Source of the DNA: Bdellovibrionales bacterium
GTDB taxonomy: Bacteria; Bdellovibrionota; UBA1018; CAIMNF01
Direction of reading: 5' to 3'
Assembly: GCA_947372355.1 (NCBI GenBank)
Contig: CANBTI010000006.1
Coordinates: 1 to 64,000, forward strand
DNA length: 64,000 bases
This document shows positions 47,401 through 55,888 of the stretch, in pieces (positions within the stretch are counted from its first letter, which is position 1; each line of letters starts with the position of its first letter). The notes beneath the pieces are model-generated. The model saw only the letters and a list, made by a program, of their open reading frames with translations, did not search any database and was not told the origin of the DNA. The position numbers and the translations under genes are program-made.

Positions 47401-50385
47401 ATGGTAGCAGGCAGAGATGAAGCTAAGGATAAGATCCAGCAACTTGTCATTCAATTTAGAGATCATATTGGCGAATACAAGAAAGCTTCATATAACGAAG
47501 CTAGTTTAAGAATCGATTTTTTGAATAAGTTCTTTAAAATTTTAGGTTGGGACGTTGAAAATAACGAAGGCTTAACTCCTTCTTTTCGAGAAGTTATTAC
47601 AGAAGATAGAGTTACTGTTGAAGGAAGAACGAAATCACCCGATTACTCATTTAGACTTAAAAATGGTACTCGGCAATTTTTCGTAGAAGCAAAAAAACCG
47701 GAAGTAAATATATCAAGTCATGCGCCTTCAGCTTTTCAGGTTCGTCGATATGGGTGGAACGCTGACGTAGGAATTAGCATTTTAACAAGTTTTGAATATC
47801 TTTCAGTATATGACTGTTCATCAAAGCCGACAGAGTCACAGGGCGCCAATTATTCACTACTTAAAATTTTTCATTTTGAAGATTACGTAAAAAATTTCGA
47901 TTACATCTGGGACACGTTCTCAAAGGAAGCCGTATATAAGGGTAGTTTAATTAATTTTAAGCTCACTAAAAACAAGAAGGGCTCATCTTCAGTAGACAAT
48001 GCGTTCCTTGAGTCTTTGGACGAATGGAGAGTGAGTCTCGCTAAGAGTATTTTTAAGAATAATGATATTGATGATGAAAATTTAAATTATGTTGTGCAAA
48101 AACTGATCGATCAAATAATTTTTTTACGAATTGCCGAGGATAGAGACATTGAAGAATACGGAAGCTTAAAGAAGATTTCAGAATCAAATGATGTTTTCAA
48201 AGATTTTTTAAAAATCTGTCACAAATCTAATGAAAAATACAATTCAGGGCTATTTGCTGAAGACAATATAATAAAGACGTTGAAAGTTGAGAGCAAGGAA
48301 TTCTCAAATATTATTAGAGACCTTTATTTCCCTATCTCACCATACGAATTTTCCGTAATGCCTCTTGATATCTTGGGAAAAGCATACGAACAGTTTCTCG
48401 GTAAAGTAATTGTGATTGATAAGAAAGGGAGATTATCAGTAACCGAAAAGCCGGAAGTTAAGAAGGCTGGAGGGGTTTTTTATACTCCAAAATATATTGT
48501 TGAAAGCATTGTGGAAGATACTGTCGGAAAACTGCTTGAAAATAAAACACCAGAAGCAGTAGCAAAGTTAAAAATATTAGACCCAGCATGCGGGAGCGGA
48601 ACATTTCTTCTTACTGCCTTTGAGCACTTACTAAATTGGCATAAAGCATATTTTGAAATTAATAAAAGCAAGCTTACAAAAAAAGCGCGAGAAGATGTCC
48701 TTACCCCTGATGGTGAGTTAACTACAAAATTTAAAGGGAAAATTCTTTTAAATAATATTTACGGTATTGATATTGATCGAAATGCGGTAGAAGTCACGAA
48801 ACTCAGCCTACTCTTAAAATGTTTAGAGGGTGAAAGTAAAGATACTCTAAAAGCCCAAATGTCTTTATTCCAAGAGCGGGTTTTACCGACATTAGACAAG
48901 AATATAGTGAGTGGCAACTCACTTGTGGACTTCGATATTTATGGTCTTTCTCCCAGTCTTGAGTCCGATCTAGGGGTTAAAAGAAAAATTAATGCATTCA
49001 ATTGGGAAACATCTTTTAAGGATGTATTTAAGGAAGGTGGCGGTTTTCAAGCAGTGATCGGAAATCCGCCATACGTAAGACAAGAACTTTTTTCTGAGTT
49101 GAAACCATATTTGGAGGAAAAATTTGAAGTTTATAATGGAGTAGCAGATTTATACACGTACTTTTTTGAACAGTCATATCGGCTTATGGCGCCAAATGGT
49201 TTGTTTTCAATAATTGTAGCAAATAAATGGTTTCGCGCGAGTTATGGTGAACAATTAAGAAAATGGTTAAAAACCGTTTGCTTGGAAAGTATCAAAGATT
49301 TTGGTGATCTTCCGGTCTTTGAAAACGCAACAACATACCCTTGTATCGTTAAAATCAAAAAATCAAAGCCGGCAAAGAAATTTTTGTTTTCTGATTTATT
49401 GAAACTTGGAATTCGAAATCCTAGGGAGCATAACACAGCTGAGTTTATTGATGTTGAGCTTTCTCGCCTAACAGATAAGGGCTGGGTTTTGGCGGATGAG
49501 AAAAGCCTAGATGTCCTTGATCAAATGAAGAAGATTGGGAAACCATTTCTCACGTATGTGAATAAAAATGTTTATCGAGGAGTTGTCACAGGAAAAAACG
49601 AAGCTTTTGTTATTTCAGAAGAACAGAAGAACGAATTAATTAAAAAAGATAAATCTAGTGCAGATTTAATTAAGGCTTTTGTTGAAGGTAAAGACGTAAA
49701 GGCCTTTTCTAAGATTAAGCCAAAGCACTATCTGATATTCACTCGGCGTGGCACTAATATTGCAAACTATCCAGCAATTGAAGAGCACTTGGAATCATTC
49801 AAATTAAAATTGATGCCTAAGCCAAAAAACTGGAAGCCGAAAAATGATGAAAAATGGCCGGGCCGCAAACCTGGGGAATACAAATGGTATGAGATTCAAG
49901 ACAGTATTGAATATTATAAAGAATTCGATAAAGACAAAATCATCTATCCTAGTATTTGTAAACAGCCAGAATTTACTTTAGACAATGAATCACTTTATAC
50001 AAATGATAAATGCTTCATTATTCCATTAAGTGATTTGTATTTATTGGGCGTTTTAAATTCTGAGTTGACATATTTTTGGTGTGAAATGCATTTGCCGAGA
50101 TTAAGAGGAGGTTTTTTTGAAACTAAAATTCCAATTTTTAAAAATCTACCGATTTGTCAAATAGACAGTAAAAAAAAGGACATGGTACAGGAAAAAGATA
50201 AAATTGTGCAGTGCGTAAAGAAGATTTTGGCTTTGGCTAGTAATAGTAAGGATAAGGGCAAAGAGTCTAAGACCGAATGCAATTATTACAGAAATGAGAT
50301 AAACAAGTCCGTGTATAAGATTTACGGCATTAAGCAAGTGGACAGTAAACATATTTCGGAGATTATTGAAAATGTTAAAAGATGA
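47401..50385 (+). CDS. Type IIG-like (Eco57I-type) fused restriction endonuclease/N6-adenine methyltransferase
   Basis: N-terminal nuclease-like SPDYSFRLKNGTRQFFVEAKKP; LDPACGSGTFLL (motif I), VIGNPPYVRQE (motif IV NPPY), C-terminal specificity region. Start set to ATG at 47401. Confidence 0.9.
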   Translation: MVAGRDEAKDKIQQLVIQFRDHIGEYKKASYNEASLRIDFLNKFFKILGWDVENNEGLTPSFREVITEDRVTVEGRTKSPDYSFRLKNGTRQFFVEAKKPEVNISSHAPSAFQVRRYGWNADVGISILTSFEYLSVYDCSSKPTESQGANYSLLKIFHFEDYVKNFDYIWDTFSKEAVYKGSLINFKLTKNKKGSSSVDNAFLESLDEWRVSLAKSIFKNNDIDDENLNYVVQKLIDQIIFLRIAEDRDIEEYGSLKKISESNDVFKDFLKICHKSNEKYNSGLFAEDNIIKTLKVESKEFSNIIRDLYFPISPYEFSVMPLDILGKAYEQFLGKVIVIDKKGRLSVTEKPEVKKAGGVFYTPKYIVESIVEDTVGKLLENKTPEAVAKLKILDPACGSGTFLLTAFEHLLNWHKAYFEINKSKLTKKAREDVLTPDGELTTKFKGKILLNNIYGIDIDRNAVEVTKLSLLLKCLEGESKDTLKAQMSLFQERVLPTLDKNIVSGNSLVDFDIYGLSPSLESDLGVKRKINAFNWETSFKDVFKEGGGFQAVIGNPPYVRQELFSELKPYLEEKFEVYNGVADLYTYFFEQSYRLMAPNGLFSIIVANKWFRASYGEQLRKWLKTVCLESIKDFGDLPVFENATTYPCIVKIKKSKPAKKFLFSDLLKLGIRNPREHNTAEFIDVELSRLTDKGWVLADEKSLDVLDQMKKIGKPFLTYVNKNVYRGVVTGKNEAFVISEEQKNELIKKDKSSADLIKAFVEGKDVKAFSKIKPKHYLIFTRRGTNIANYPAIEEHLESFKLKLMPKPKNWKPKNDEKWPGRKPGEYKWYEIQDSIEYYKEFDKDKIIYPSICKQPEFTLDNESLYTNDKCFIIPLSDLYLLGVLNSELTYFWCEMHLPRLRGGFFETKIPIFKNLPICQIDSKKKDMVQEKDKIVQCVKKILALASNSKDKGKESKTECNYYRNEINKSVYKIYGIKQVDSKHISEIIENVKR

Positions 50386-50632
50386 TCAGGTTTTAGCTCA
50401 ACTTATGTTCGATAAAGATTTAAATGTTACTGCTGCTTCAAAATGGAGTGACGAAGATATTCAAGAGATGATGACAACCTATCTCAAGACAAAACTTATC
50501 GCTTCAGAAACTAAAAACAATTCCTTGTATTTGATTATTAACGAAAAAATTTCGCAATTAAATTTGGCAATCAAACTTAAAACTAAAGCCAATTCCCATA
50601 ACCAAGCGTCATACGAACAACCTTCAATTTAA
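50366..50632 (+). CDS. Hypothetical protein overlapping RM gene end
   Basis: 88 aa ORF translationally overlapping the RM gene by 20 nt. Confidence 0.55.
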   Translation: MKMLKDDQVLAQLMFDKDLNVTAASKWSDEDIQEMMTTYLKTKLIASETKNNSLYLIINEKISQLNLAIKLKTKANSHNQASYEQPSI

Positions 50633-50679
50633 TTCTTTCTATTTTTTCCTATCTCTACTTTGGAGATTCTAGTCGACAT

Positions 50680-51066
50680 CTAGCTTGAAGAGACATAAAC
50701 CCAGCCAGATTTTTCTTTCAAACGACGCAATATTTTTTGTCTAACTAATCTTACCAAAGGCGTTGAAATCATATTTACTGAATAAATGTGGCCATTTTTT
50801 TCAAGCTCTTCCCTAGTTTCTCCAATTGTGCGTCTCGTTTTGAAGTATCCCGCGTTCGTTAACGCTATGACGTAGCCAGTGGGCCCACTAGATGTTCTTT
50901 TTGTTTTGGTCTTTGTTGGCGATGCTTTAAGCACATGTGCTTTAACGGCTGCTTTACCTTCCGAATCAAATTGAGCGATAGCTTTTGTCATTTGAATTAC
51001 TTCATCTGGAGTGCCTTCCATTGTAACAAGGAGACCTGAAGGTAATGTTAATTGAGTTTTTGCCAT
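50680..51066 (-). CDS. Unassigned protein, C-terminal winged-helix-like (operon gene 3)
   Basis: GYVIALTNAGYFKTRRTIGETREELEKNGHIYSVNMISTPLVRLVRQKILRRLKEKSGWVYVSSS. Confidence 0.65.
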   Translation of the reverse strand: MAKTQLTLPSGLLVTMEGTPDEVIQMTKAIAQFDSEGKAAVKAHVLKASPTKTKTKRTSSGPTGYVIALTNAGYFKTRRTIGETREELEKNGHIYSVNMISTPLVRLVRQKILRRLKEKSGWVYVSSS

Positions 51067-51083
51067 AATACTTTTTCCTTTTT

Positions 51084-51869
51084 TTAGTTGTTCGCCGAAT
51101 GGGCCTTGATAACAATTTGAGCTTCCTGAAAGCCTTGCTGCGTAAGCTTATAAAGCCCTTCCGCATTTTTATTTAAAAGTTTTTTGTTCCATAGTCTTTT
51201 CATCACGCTTGAAACCGAAGATTGAGCTCTTCGATCCATACTACCGCGAACCTGAGAAAAGCTTGCGTTTTCAGGGTAATAGCTATGCAACAATACAAGT
51301 GCCTCTTCTTCGGTCGATAAGTCACCAAAGACGATTTTTCTGGTGTCAAAATCTTCTACCATCGCCTCAACAGGCAACTGAATAAAAGCGACAAGCTTAC
51401 CTGCTTCTTGCATAGTGGACGAAGTCACACTACGAACCAATTCAGTTAAAATCCATTGCGCCGAGGAATAGCACCATCTCTGATCATAAATGTTTGGATC
51501 AACATCGCCTTTATGAAGAATGTTCCTTTTGTTTCGGAATGTGTACATTCCTCGCGCAACACGAGCGACACAAATTTTTAATCCATCGTGAAGATTAGCC
51601 TGTTGTGATTCCAAAGTTTTGAGATACTCATCAATATTTGGTTTATTTTCAAATTTTCCGATATCCAGAAATTGCAATGCTTGAACGATAGATTCCACAA
51701 ATTTACCAACAGATGATTTACCCAAAGTTCCCGTGACTGTATCCACACGGATATTCATAAACTCATTAACCAAATCGGTAGCAAGTTGAGGGTCGATCTT
51801 TGAAGTTAAAATAGTAATTACGTCTTTAGATTTCAAGTTGTAATCCTTTTGGCAGACATTTCGGTTCAT
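51084..51869 (-). CDS. HEPN-like protein with C-terminal winged-helix-like region (operon gene 2)
   Basis: RGMYTFRNKRNILHKGDVDPNIYDQRWCYSSAQWILTELVRSV (RN-x5-H); C-terminal SVSSVMKRLWNKKLLNKNAEGLYKLTQQGFQEAQ. Confidence 0.65.
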   Translation of the reverse strand: MNRNVCQKDYNLKSKDVITILTSKIDPQLATDLVNEFMNIRVDTVTGTLGKSSVGKFVESIVQALQFLDIGKFENKPNIDEYLKTLESQQANLHDGLKICVARVARGMYTFRNKRNILHKGDVDPNIYDQRWCYSSAQWILTELVRSVTSSTMQEAGKLVAFIQLPVEAMVEDFDTRKIVFGDLSTEEEALVLLHSYYPENASFSQVRGSMDRRAQSSVSSVMKRLWNKKLLNKNAEGLYKLTQQGFQEAQIVIKAHSANN

Positions 51870-51952
51870 TCATAAAAATATTTCAAGATTGTGAAACAGG
51901 TAACGTAGGGACGAGAATATTCAAAAGAGGCCCCAAACGTTACTCAGTCATA

Positions 51953-52555
51953 TTACTTTTCTCTTCTTACAAGCCCCCAATTTGCGGCATTCCAGCTCTC
52001 AGATGAGATGTCATTACAATAAGGCAAAAGAAACATTCCCAAACGATTCAATTCTGCACTTGTGAGACCTTCAAAAGGAATTTCAACTTTAACTTCGAAG
52101 CCTGTAGAAACTGGAAAAGAAAGCTTTCTCGAAGGCTTCCCCTGAGGACTTTCTTCTTGCTCCTGAGCTTTATTTTGATTGCGAGACTTACCTGTAGAAA
52201 CATTTTCGTCTTTAGCCTTCGATGTCGATTGCTTAGTTCGACTGATTACAGAACGTTCCCAAGCGGCCTTATCTTTTGACCATGCAGTGAAGTCATCTAA
52301 AGTATTTTTCACTCGAGACTTATAAACTTCAATAGTCTGACCAGTGAATTTATCTTTATTTTTAATGCTGAAACGATGAACTACTGAGTCGAGATTCTTT
52401 GTAATATACTCAACACACTTTTGGTCATCATCAAGAACGTTAAAAAGATTGTTACAAGCTGTTTTTCTTGAACCAGCAGTATTGGTGTTTAGGAAATTCT
52501 TATTTACCGTATAGTCTAAAAAATTGAAAACCTCTGAAATTGGCGTATGCATCAT
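51953..52555 (-). CDS. Unassigned protein (operon gene 1)
   Basis: 200 aa; helical N-terminus with FTGQTIEVYKSRVKNTLDDFTAWSKD, charged linker, beta-rich C-terminus (FPVSTGFEVKVEIPFEGLTSAELNRLGMFLLPYCND). Confidence 0.6.
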   Translation of the reverse strand: MMHTPISEVFNFLDYTVNKNFLNTNTAGSRKTACNNLFNVLDDDQKCVEYITKNLDSVVHRFSIKNKDKFTGQTIEVYKSRVKNTLDDFTAWSKDKAAWERSVISRTKQSTSKAKDENVSTGKSRNQNKAQEQEESPQGKPSRKLSFPVSTGFEVKVEIPFEGLTSAELNRLGMFLLPYCNDISSESWNAANWGLVRREK

Positions 52556-52616
52556 GTAATTCCTCCTGCAGTTAGTAATGTTTCACCAATGAAAAATCTC
52601 ACTGGCTAACTTCACT

Positions 52617-52654
52617 ATATTAACGCTTTCTTATTTTTGTCAACTCGTTAATAT
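52617..52654. promoter_or_regulatory. Candidate operator: 9-bp inverted repeat ATATTAACG-N20-CGTTAATAT
   Basis: Located between the minus-strand operon start and a plus-strand promoter. Confidence 0.5.
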
Positions 52655-52670
52655 GAAAGTTAACGATATT

Positions 52671-52699
52671 TTGACAATAATCAAGACACTCTGCATAAT
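52671..52699 (+). promoter_or_regulatory. Candidate sigma70-type promoter TTGACA-N17-CATAAT
   Basis: Consensus -35 (52671-52676), 17-nt spacer, -10-like CATAAT (52694-52699). Confidence 0.6.
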
Positions 52700-52705
52700 A
52701 GATTG

Positions 52706-52806
52706 GCAGTTAATCAGTAATTATTAATTTGGGCTCTATGAGGAAAACCAGTTCCTAAAATTCCAACTTTAGTTCGGGGTACAGTGAGTACCCCGGCTCT
52801 TTATTT
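52706..52806 (+). ncRNA. Candidate small RNA of about 100 nt between promoter and terminator
   Basis: No convincing ORF; promoter upstream; hairpin CGGGGTAC-AGTGA-GTACCCCG (52775-52795) followed by T-rich tract. Confidence 0.45.
52775..52806 (+). terminator. Terminator-like hairpin
   Basis: CGGGGTAC-AGTGA-GTACCCCG then GCTCTTTATTTT. Confidence 0.65.
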
Positions 52807-53280
52807 TGCATTCAAAAACTTCTTACAGTAATTGATGCGTGGGATTTTCGCCTGAACACATCTAAACTACCACCAAAGTCTACGTCAAAGTCCACGCTAC
52901 ATAGACTTTCAAAAAATTTCTGACCAACGTTTAAGAAATCTCTCAACAATATCCCTTACTTAATTTTTTCACGAATTGGCATGTAATCCGCACTACATCT
53001 CAACAAGGAGAATGGAAATGAACTACTTTGATTTTTCACTGCAGAACTTTTGCAGGAGTTTCGCACGAAACCCCTGCATGAAATGCAGCGGTTAATTCGG
53101 TCAAAACTAGGGAAAGTGGCCAATTTAGCACTACTTGGTTTTGTTCGAAAAAATCTAAGTCACTAACATTAAAGGTGTTCGTCGCAATTCTCTCCAAACT
53201 CAAATATGGGCACGTAATTGCTATTAAGCAATCAGTGAAAACCCATCGTGGATCATGAATCCACAGAAAAAGGAAAATCT

Positions 53281-53349
53281 ATGTCCTGCTTTAAACAATT
53301 ACAATCAGCTCTTCATTTTCAAACCAGAGGGCACTTGAATGAAAAGTAA
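53281..53349 (+). CDS. Possible 22-aa leader peptide coupled to downstream gene
   Basis: AAAAGGAAAATCT-ATG; MSCFKQLQSALHFQTRGHLNEK* overlaps the start codon of the 53339 ORF. Confidence 0.35.
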   Translation: MSCFKQLQSALHFQTRGHLNEK

Positions 53350-54286
53350 CCATCTCTTCTTAGCCCACCAAATCGCCCGCTTTGGAGCGATGTCGATTCA
53401 ACAGATGCAGTTCGCCTGTACTGGCAAATGCCATCGAGCAACCCTCTATCGAATGCTGAACGATCTCATTAAAAAAAGATTAGTGAAGCGCATCTCCCAT
53501 TACGGAAAATCCTCATTCCTATACTCACCCACCACCGATCTCTATGAACTGATCTACGGCGATGATTTGAAAAGAAACACCGGCCTAAATGGTGCGAACC
53601 TCCTTCATGCAGAAGCTGTGGCCGACGCACTTTTAAACTTGAGCCGGTATTCATTTGTCACCGGGATCGCATCTGAATTTGAGATTCACTCCAGTGACGT
53701 GGAAGCATTCTGTAGTAACAGAACACCCGACGGCATTATCCAACTCACAAACGATACTGGTTCATTCGTGCTCGCGGTGGAAGTGGAAAGAACCAGAAGG
53801 TCGAATGCAAGAATCAATGACGTGCTCAATAAATATAAGAAAACGTTTGCAAACAAGAGTATGCAATGTGCTGGACTGATCATCGTAGCCGGCGACAATA
53901 CTCTGCGCGATGTGTACCAAACGAAAATTGAAAAATATCATCCAGAGCTTGGCAAAGAAACCCTTGTCGTTACGATGGAGGAGCTTTCTACCTTGAAGGA
54001 AAAGCACTTTGGCGAATACCAAGGTGGCCCTGGAAAATGTTTAGAGAACATTGCGATGTGGTCTAATGGTGCACCAACCTTTTCTCCAATCATTTCAACA
54101 AATCGACATTTTAAAAACACCTCAATAGACCCATATGTAGATGGGCAGACAGCCACAGAAAACGAAACTGCAAAAACGGATGAAATGAATACAAATGACG
54201 ATGATGATCAGAATGAAAATCACATGTTCTCTGCTCACGTTTTACCACAGGAAGTGCTTAAGCGAGTGTTTGCGGATACAGACTGA
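53339..54286 (+). CDS. Replication-relaxation-like (MobC-type) protein
   Basis: N-terminal wHTH (SIQQMQFACTGKCHRATLYRMLNDLIKKRLVKRI) plus nuclease-like TPDGIIQL...FVLAVEVERTRRSNARINDVLNKYKKTF. Confidence 0.6.
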   Translation: MKSNHLFLAHQIARFGAMSIQQMQFACTGKCHRATLYRMLNDLIKKRLVKRISHYGKSSFLYSPTTDLYELIYGDDLKRNTGLNGANLLHAEAVADALLNLSRYSFVTGIASEFEIHSSDVEAFCSNRTPDGIIQLTNDTGSFVLAVEVERTRRSNARINDVLNKYKKTFANKSMQCAGLIIVAGDNTLRDVYQTKIEKYHPELGKETLVVTMEELSTLKEKHFGEYQGGPGKCLENIAMWSNGAPTFSPIISTNRHFKNTSIDPYVDGQTATENETAKTDEMNTNDDDDQNENHMFSAHVLPQEVLKRVFADTD

Positions 54287-54436
54287 ATGTTCGCGCGATA
54301 TTTTTTTTCGATTCGGATTGAGAAATAAAAACACAAAAATAAATTTACAAAAATCAGCATATTCACGCGTATTTTTGCTGATTTTTACAGAAAGAAGTAG
54401 TATGATTTTAGTTGTAAATACTGAGGTAACTCAGTA

Positions 54437-54628
54437 ATGATCTTTGATAATTTGGCTTGGATGACTTCAGCGGAAGCTGCAACTTATATCCGAAAATCAG
54501 TAGGCGCTCTTCACACAGCGGTTTGTCGTGGACAACTCCCCTGTCATAAATGGAGGCGCAGACTTTATTTTCGGAAAAATGACCTCGATAAAATATTAGA
54601 ACACTCCCAACAAATCGGAGGCATCTAA
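54437..54628 (+). CDS. Excisionase-like helix-turn-helix protein
   Basis: MTSAEAATYIRKSVGALHTAVCRGQLPCHKWRRRLYFRKNDLDKIL; directly upstream of and overlapping integrase. Confidence 0.75.
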   Translation: MIFDNLAWMTSAEAATYIRKSVGALHTAVCRGQLPCHKWRRRLYFRKNDLDKILEHSQQIGGI

Positions 54629-55779
54629 TGGCAGTATCTAGTTATGAAAAAAATGGGAAAACTTTGTGGAAGGTTTATTTTAACCTTCGAGACAAAGAGA
54701 ATAAATCCATCCGGGAACAAAAATTGGTTCTCGGTTTTGAAACAAAAGAAGCAGCACTCGCTGGAGAGAAAAAACTCGTAAGAGAAGTAACAGAGAGATT
54801 AGTTAAACGAGCAGCCCAGGGTTACAGTTGGGAAGCCGTGATTGATAAATGGGAATTGGCCATGAGGAACAACCCAACTATCTATCACTACCAACCTGAC
54901 ACGATCTTGAATCACGTTCGGCTGATCCGACGATCCACGGAAATTTGGTTAAATAAACCAGCATCACTACTTACTATTGGCGATGCTCGTGAGGTTTTTA
55001 ACAAATTAGAAATGGAAACTCGGAGCCATAAGTACCTGAGCAACATTAAGTTTGCGATTAACGTCGTTTACAAATGGGGAATGGAACAAAAGTTTATTCC
55101 CCATGTGCATGTTACTCCGGTTCAGGGCTTAGTTTTGAAGCGAACCCAAGAAGAGAAAGTTCCCGATATCCTCACGATTGATGAGATTCGGACTCTTCTT
55201 TATAACGCGAAAAAACTTGAACACCCTTGGTATCCGGTGTGGTCGATGGCTCTTTTGACAGGAATGCGTAATGGCGAACTTCACAGCCTTTTGTGGACAG
55301 ACGTAGATCTGGAAAACCACAAAATCACGGTGAACAAGTCTTACCATTCTAAGAGAAAGATCATCAAGAGCACGAAGAGTGGCAATTGGAGAACGGTTCC
55401 CATATCCGACGATCTGAACGAACTGCTAGTTTTTCTCAAAAGCAAAACAGGAGCGACACAAAATGTGCTCCCCCGCTTTTGGGAATGGAATAGTGGTCGA
55501 CAGGCTGAGGTATTGAGAGCGTTCTGTATAGGCATTGGAATCCGCCCTGTTTGCTTTCACGCTCTCAGGGCATGCTTTGCAACTCAACTGCTCGCTCTTG
55601 ATATTGCACCAGCTAGGATCATGAAAATCTGCGGCTGGCGCGATTTAAAGACCATGCAGGTTTATACTCGCCTAGCGGGTGTAGATGAGAAAAATGCGAC
55701 TCAAGGACTTCGGATTTTACCGAATGATTCGGATGCGGCGCAAGAATTTGCAAATCTTCTCAAGTTTAAACGTAAGTAA
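54628..55779 (+). CDS. Tyrosine recombinase/integrase
   Basis: LLTGMRNGELHSLLWTDVDLE; FHALRACFATQLLALDIAPARIMKICGWRDLKTMQVYTR. Confidence 0.92.
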   Translation: MAVSSYEKNGKTLWKVYFNLRDKENKSIREQKLVLGFETKEAALAGEKKLVREVTERLVKRAAQGYSWEAVIDKWELAMRNNPTIYHYQPDTILNHVRLIRRSTEIWLNKPASLLTIGDAREVFNKLEMETRSHKYLSNIKFAINVVYKWGMEQKFIPHVHVTPVQGLVLKRTQEEKVPDILTIDEIRTLLYNAKKLEHPWYPVWSMALLTGMRNGELHSLLWTDVDLENHKITVNKSYHSKRKIIKSTKSGNWRTVPISDDLNELLVFLKSKTGATQNVLPRFWEWNSGRQAEVLRAFCIGIGIRPVCFHALRACFATQLLALDIAPARIMKICGWRDLKTMQVYTRLAGVDEKNATQGLRILPNDSDAAQEFANLLKFKRK

Positions 55780-55793
55780 TGTGAAGAATAGTC

Positions 55794-55822
55794 GAGACAG
55801 GAAGGGATTCTCTTCCTGTCTC
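55794..55822 (+). terminator. Stem-loop after integrase
   Basis: GAGACAGGAAG-GGATTCT-CTTCCTGTCTC, perfect 11-bp stem. Confidence 0.8.
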
Positions 55823-55877
55823 ACTTAAAAAACCTATCAAATGAGTTAACGAAGCGAATTCAAATCAAAGTCGGAGT

Positions 55878-55888
55878 GGCCGCCATTT
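55878..55888. repeat. att-like direct repeat, distal side (GGCCGCCATTT)
   Basis: Identical to 46877-46887; overlaps stop codon of the phospholipase A gene. Confidence 0.75.

Larger units (their letters stand above)
46877..55888. mobile_element. Integrative element inserted at tRNA-Arg(CCU), about 9.0 kb
   Basis: 11-bp direct repeat GGCCGCCATTT at 46877-46887 (tRNA 3' end) and 55878-55888; tyrosine integrase and excisionase-like genes adjacent to the distal repeat; RM and unassigned cargo inside. Confidence 0.8.

Noticed and set aside
53469-54156. Several 60-86 aa antisense ORFs over the replication-relaxation-like gene
   Set aside because: Overlapping shadow ORFs without RBS or protein-family features.
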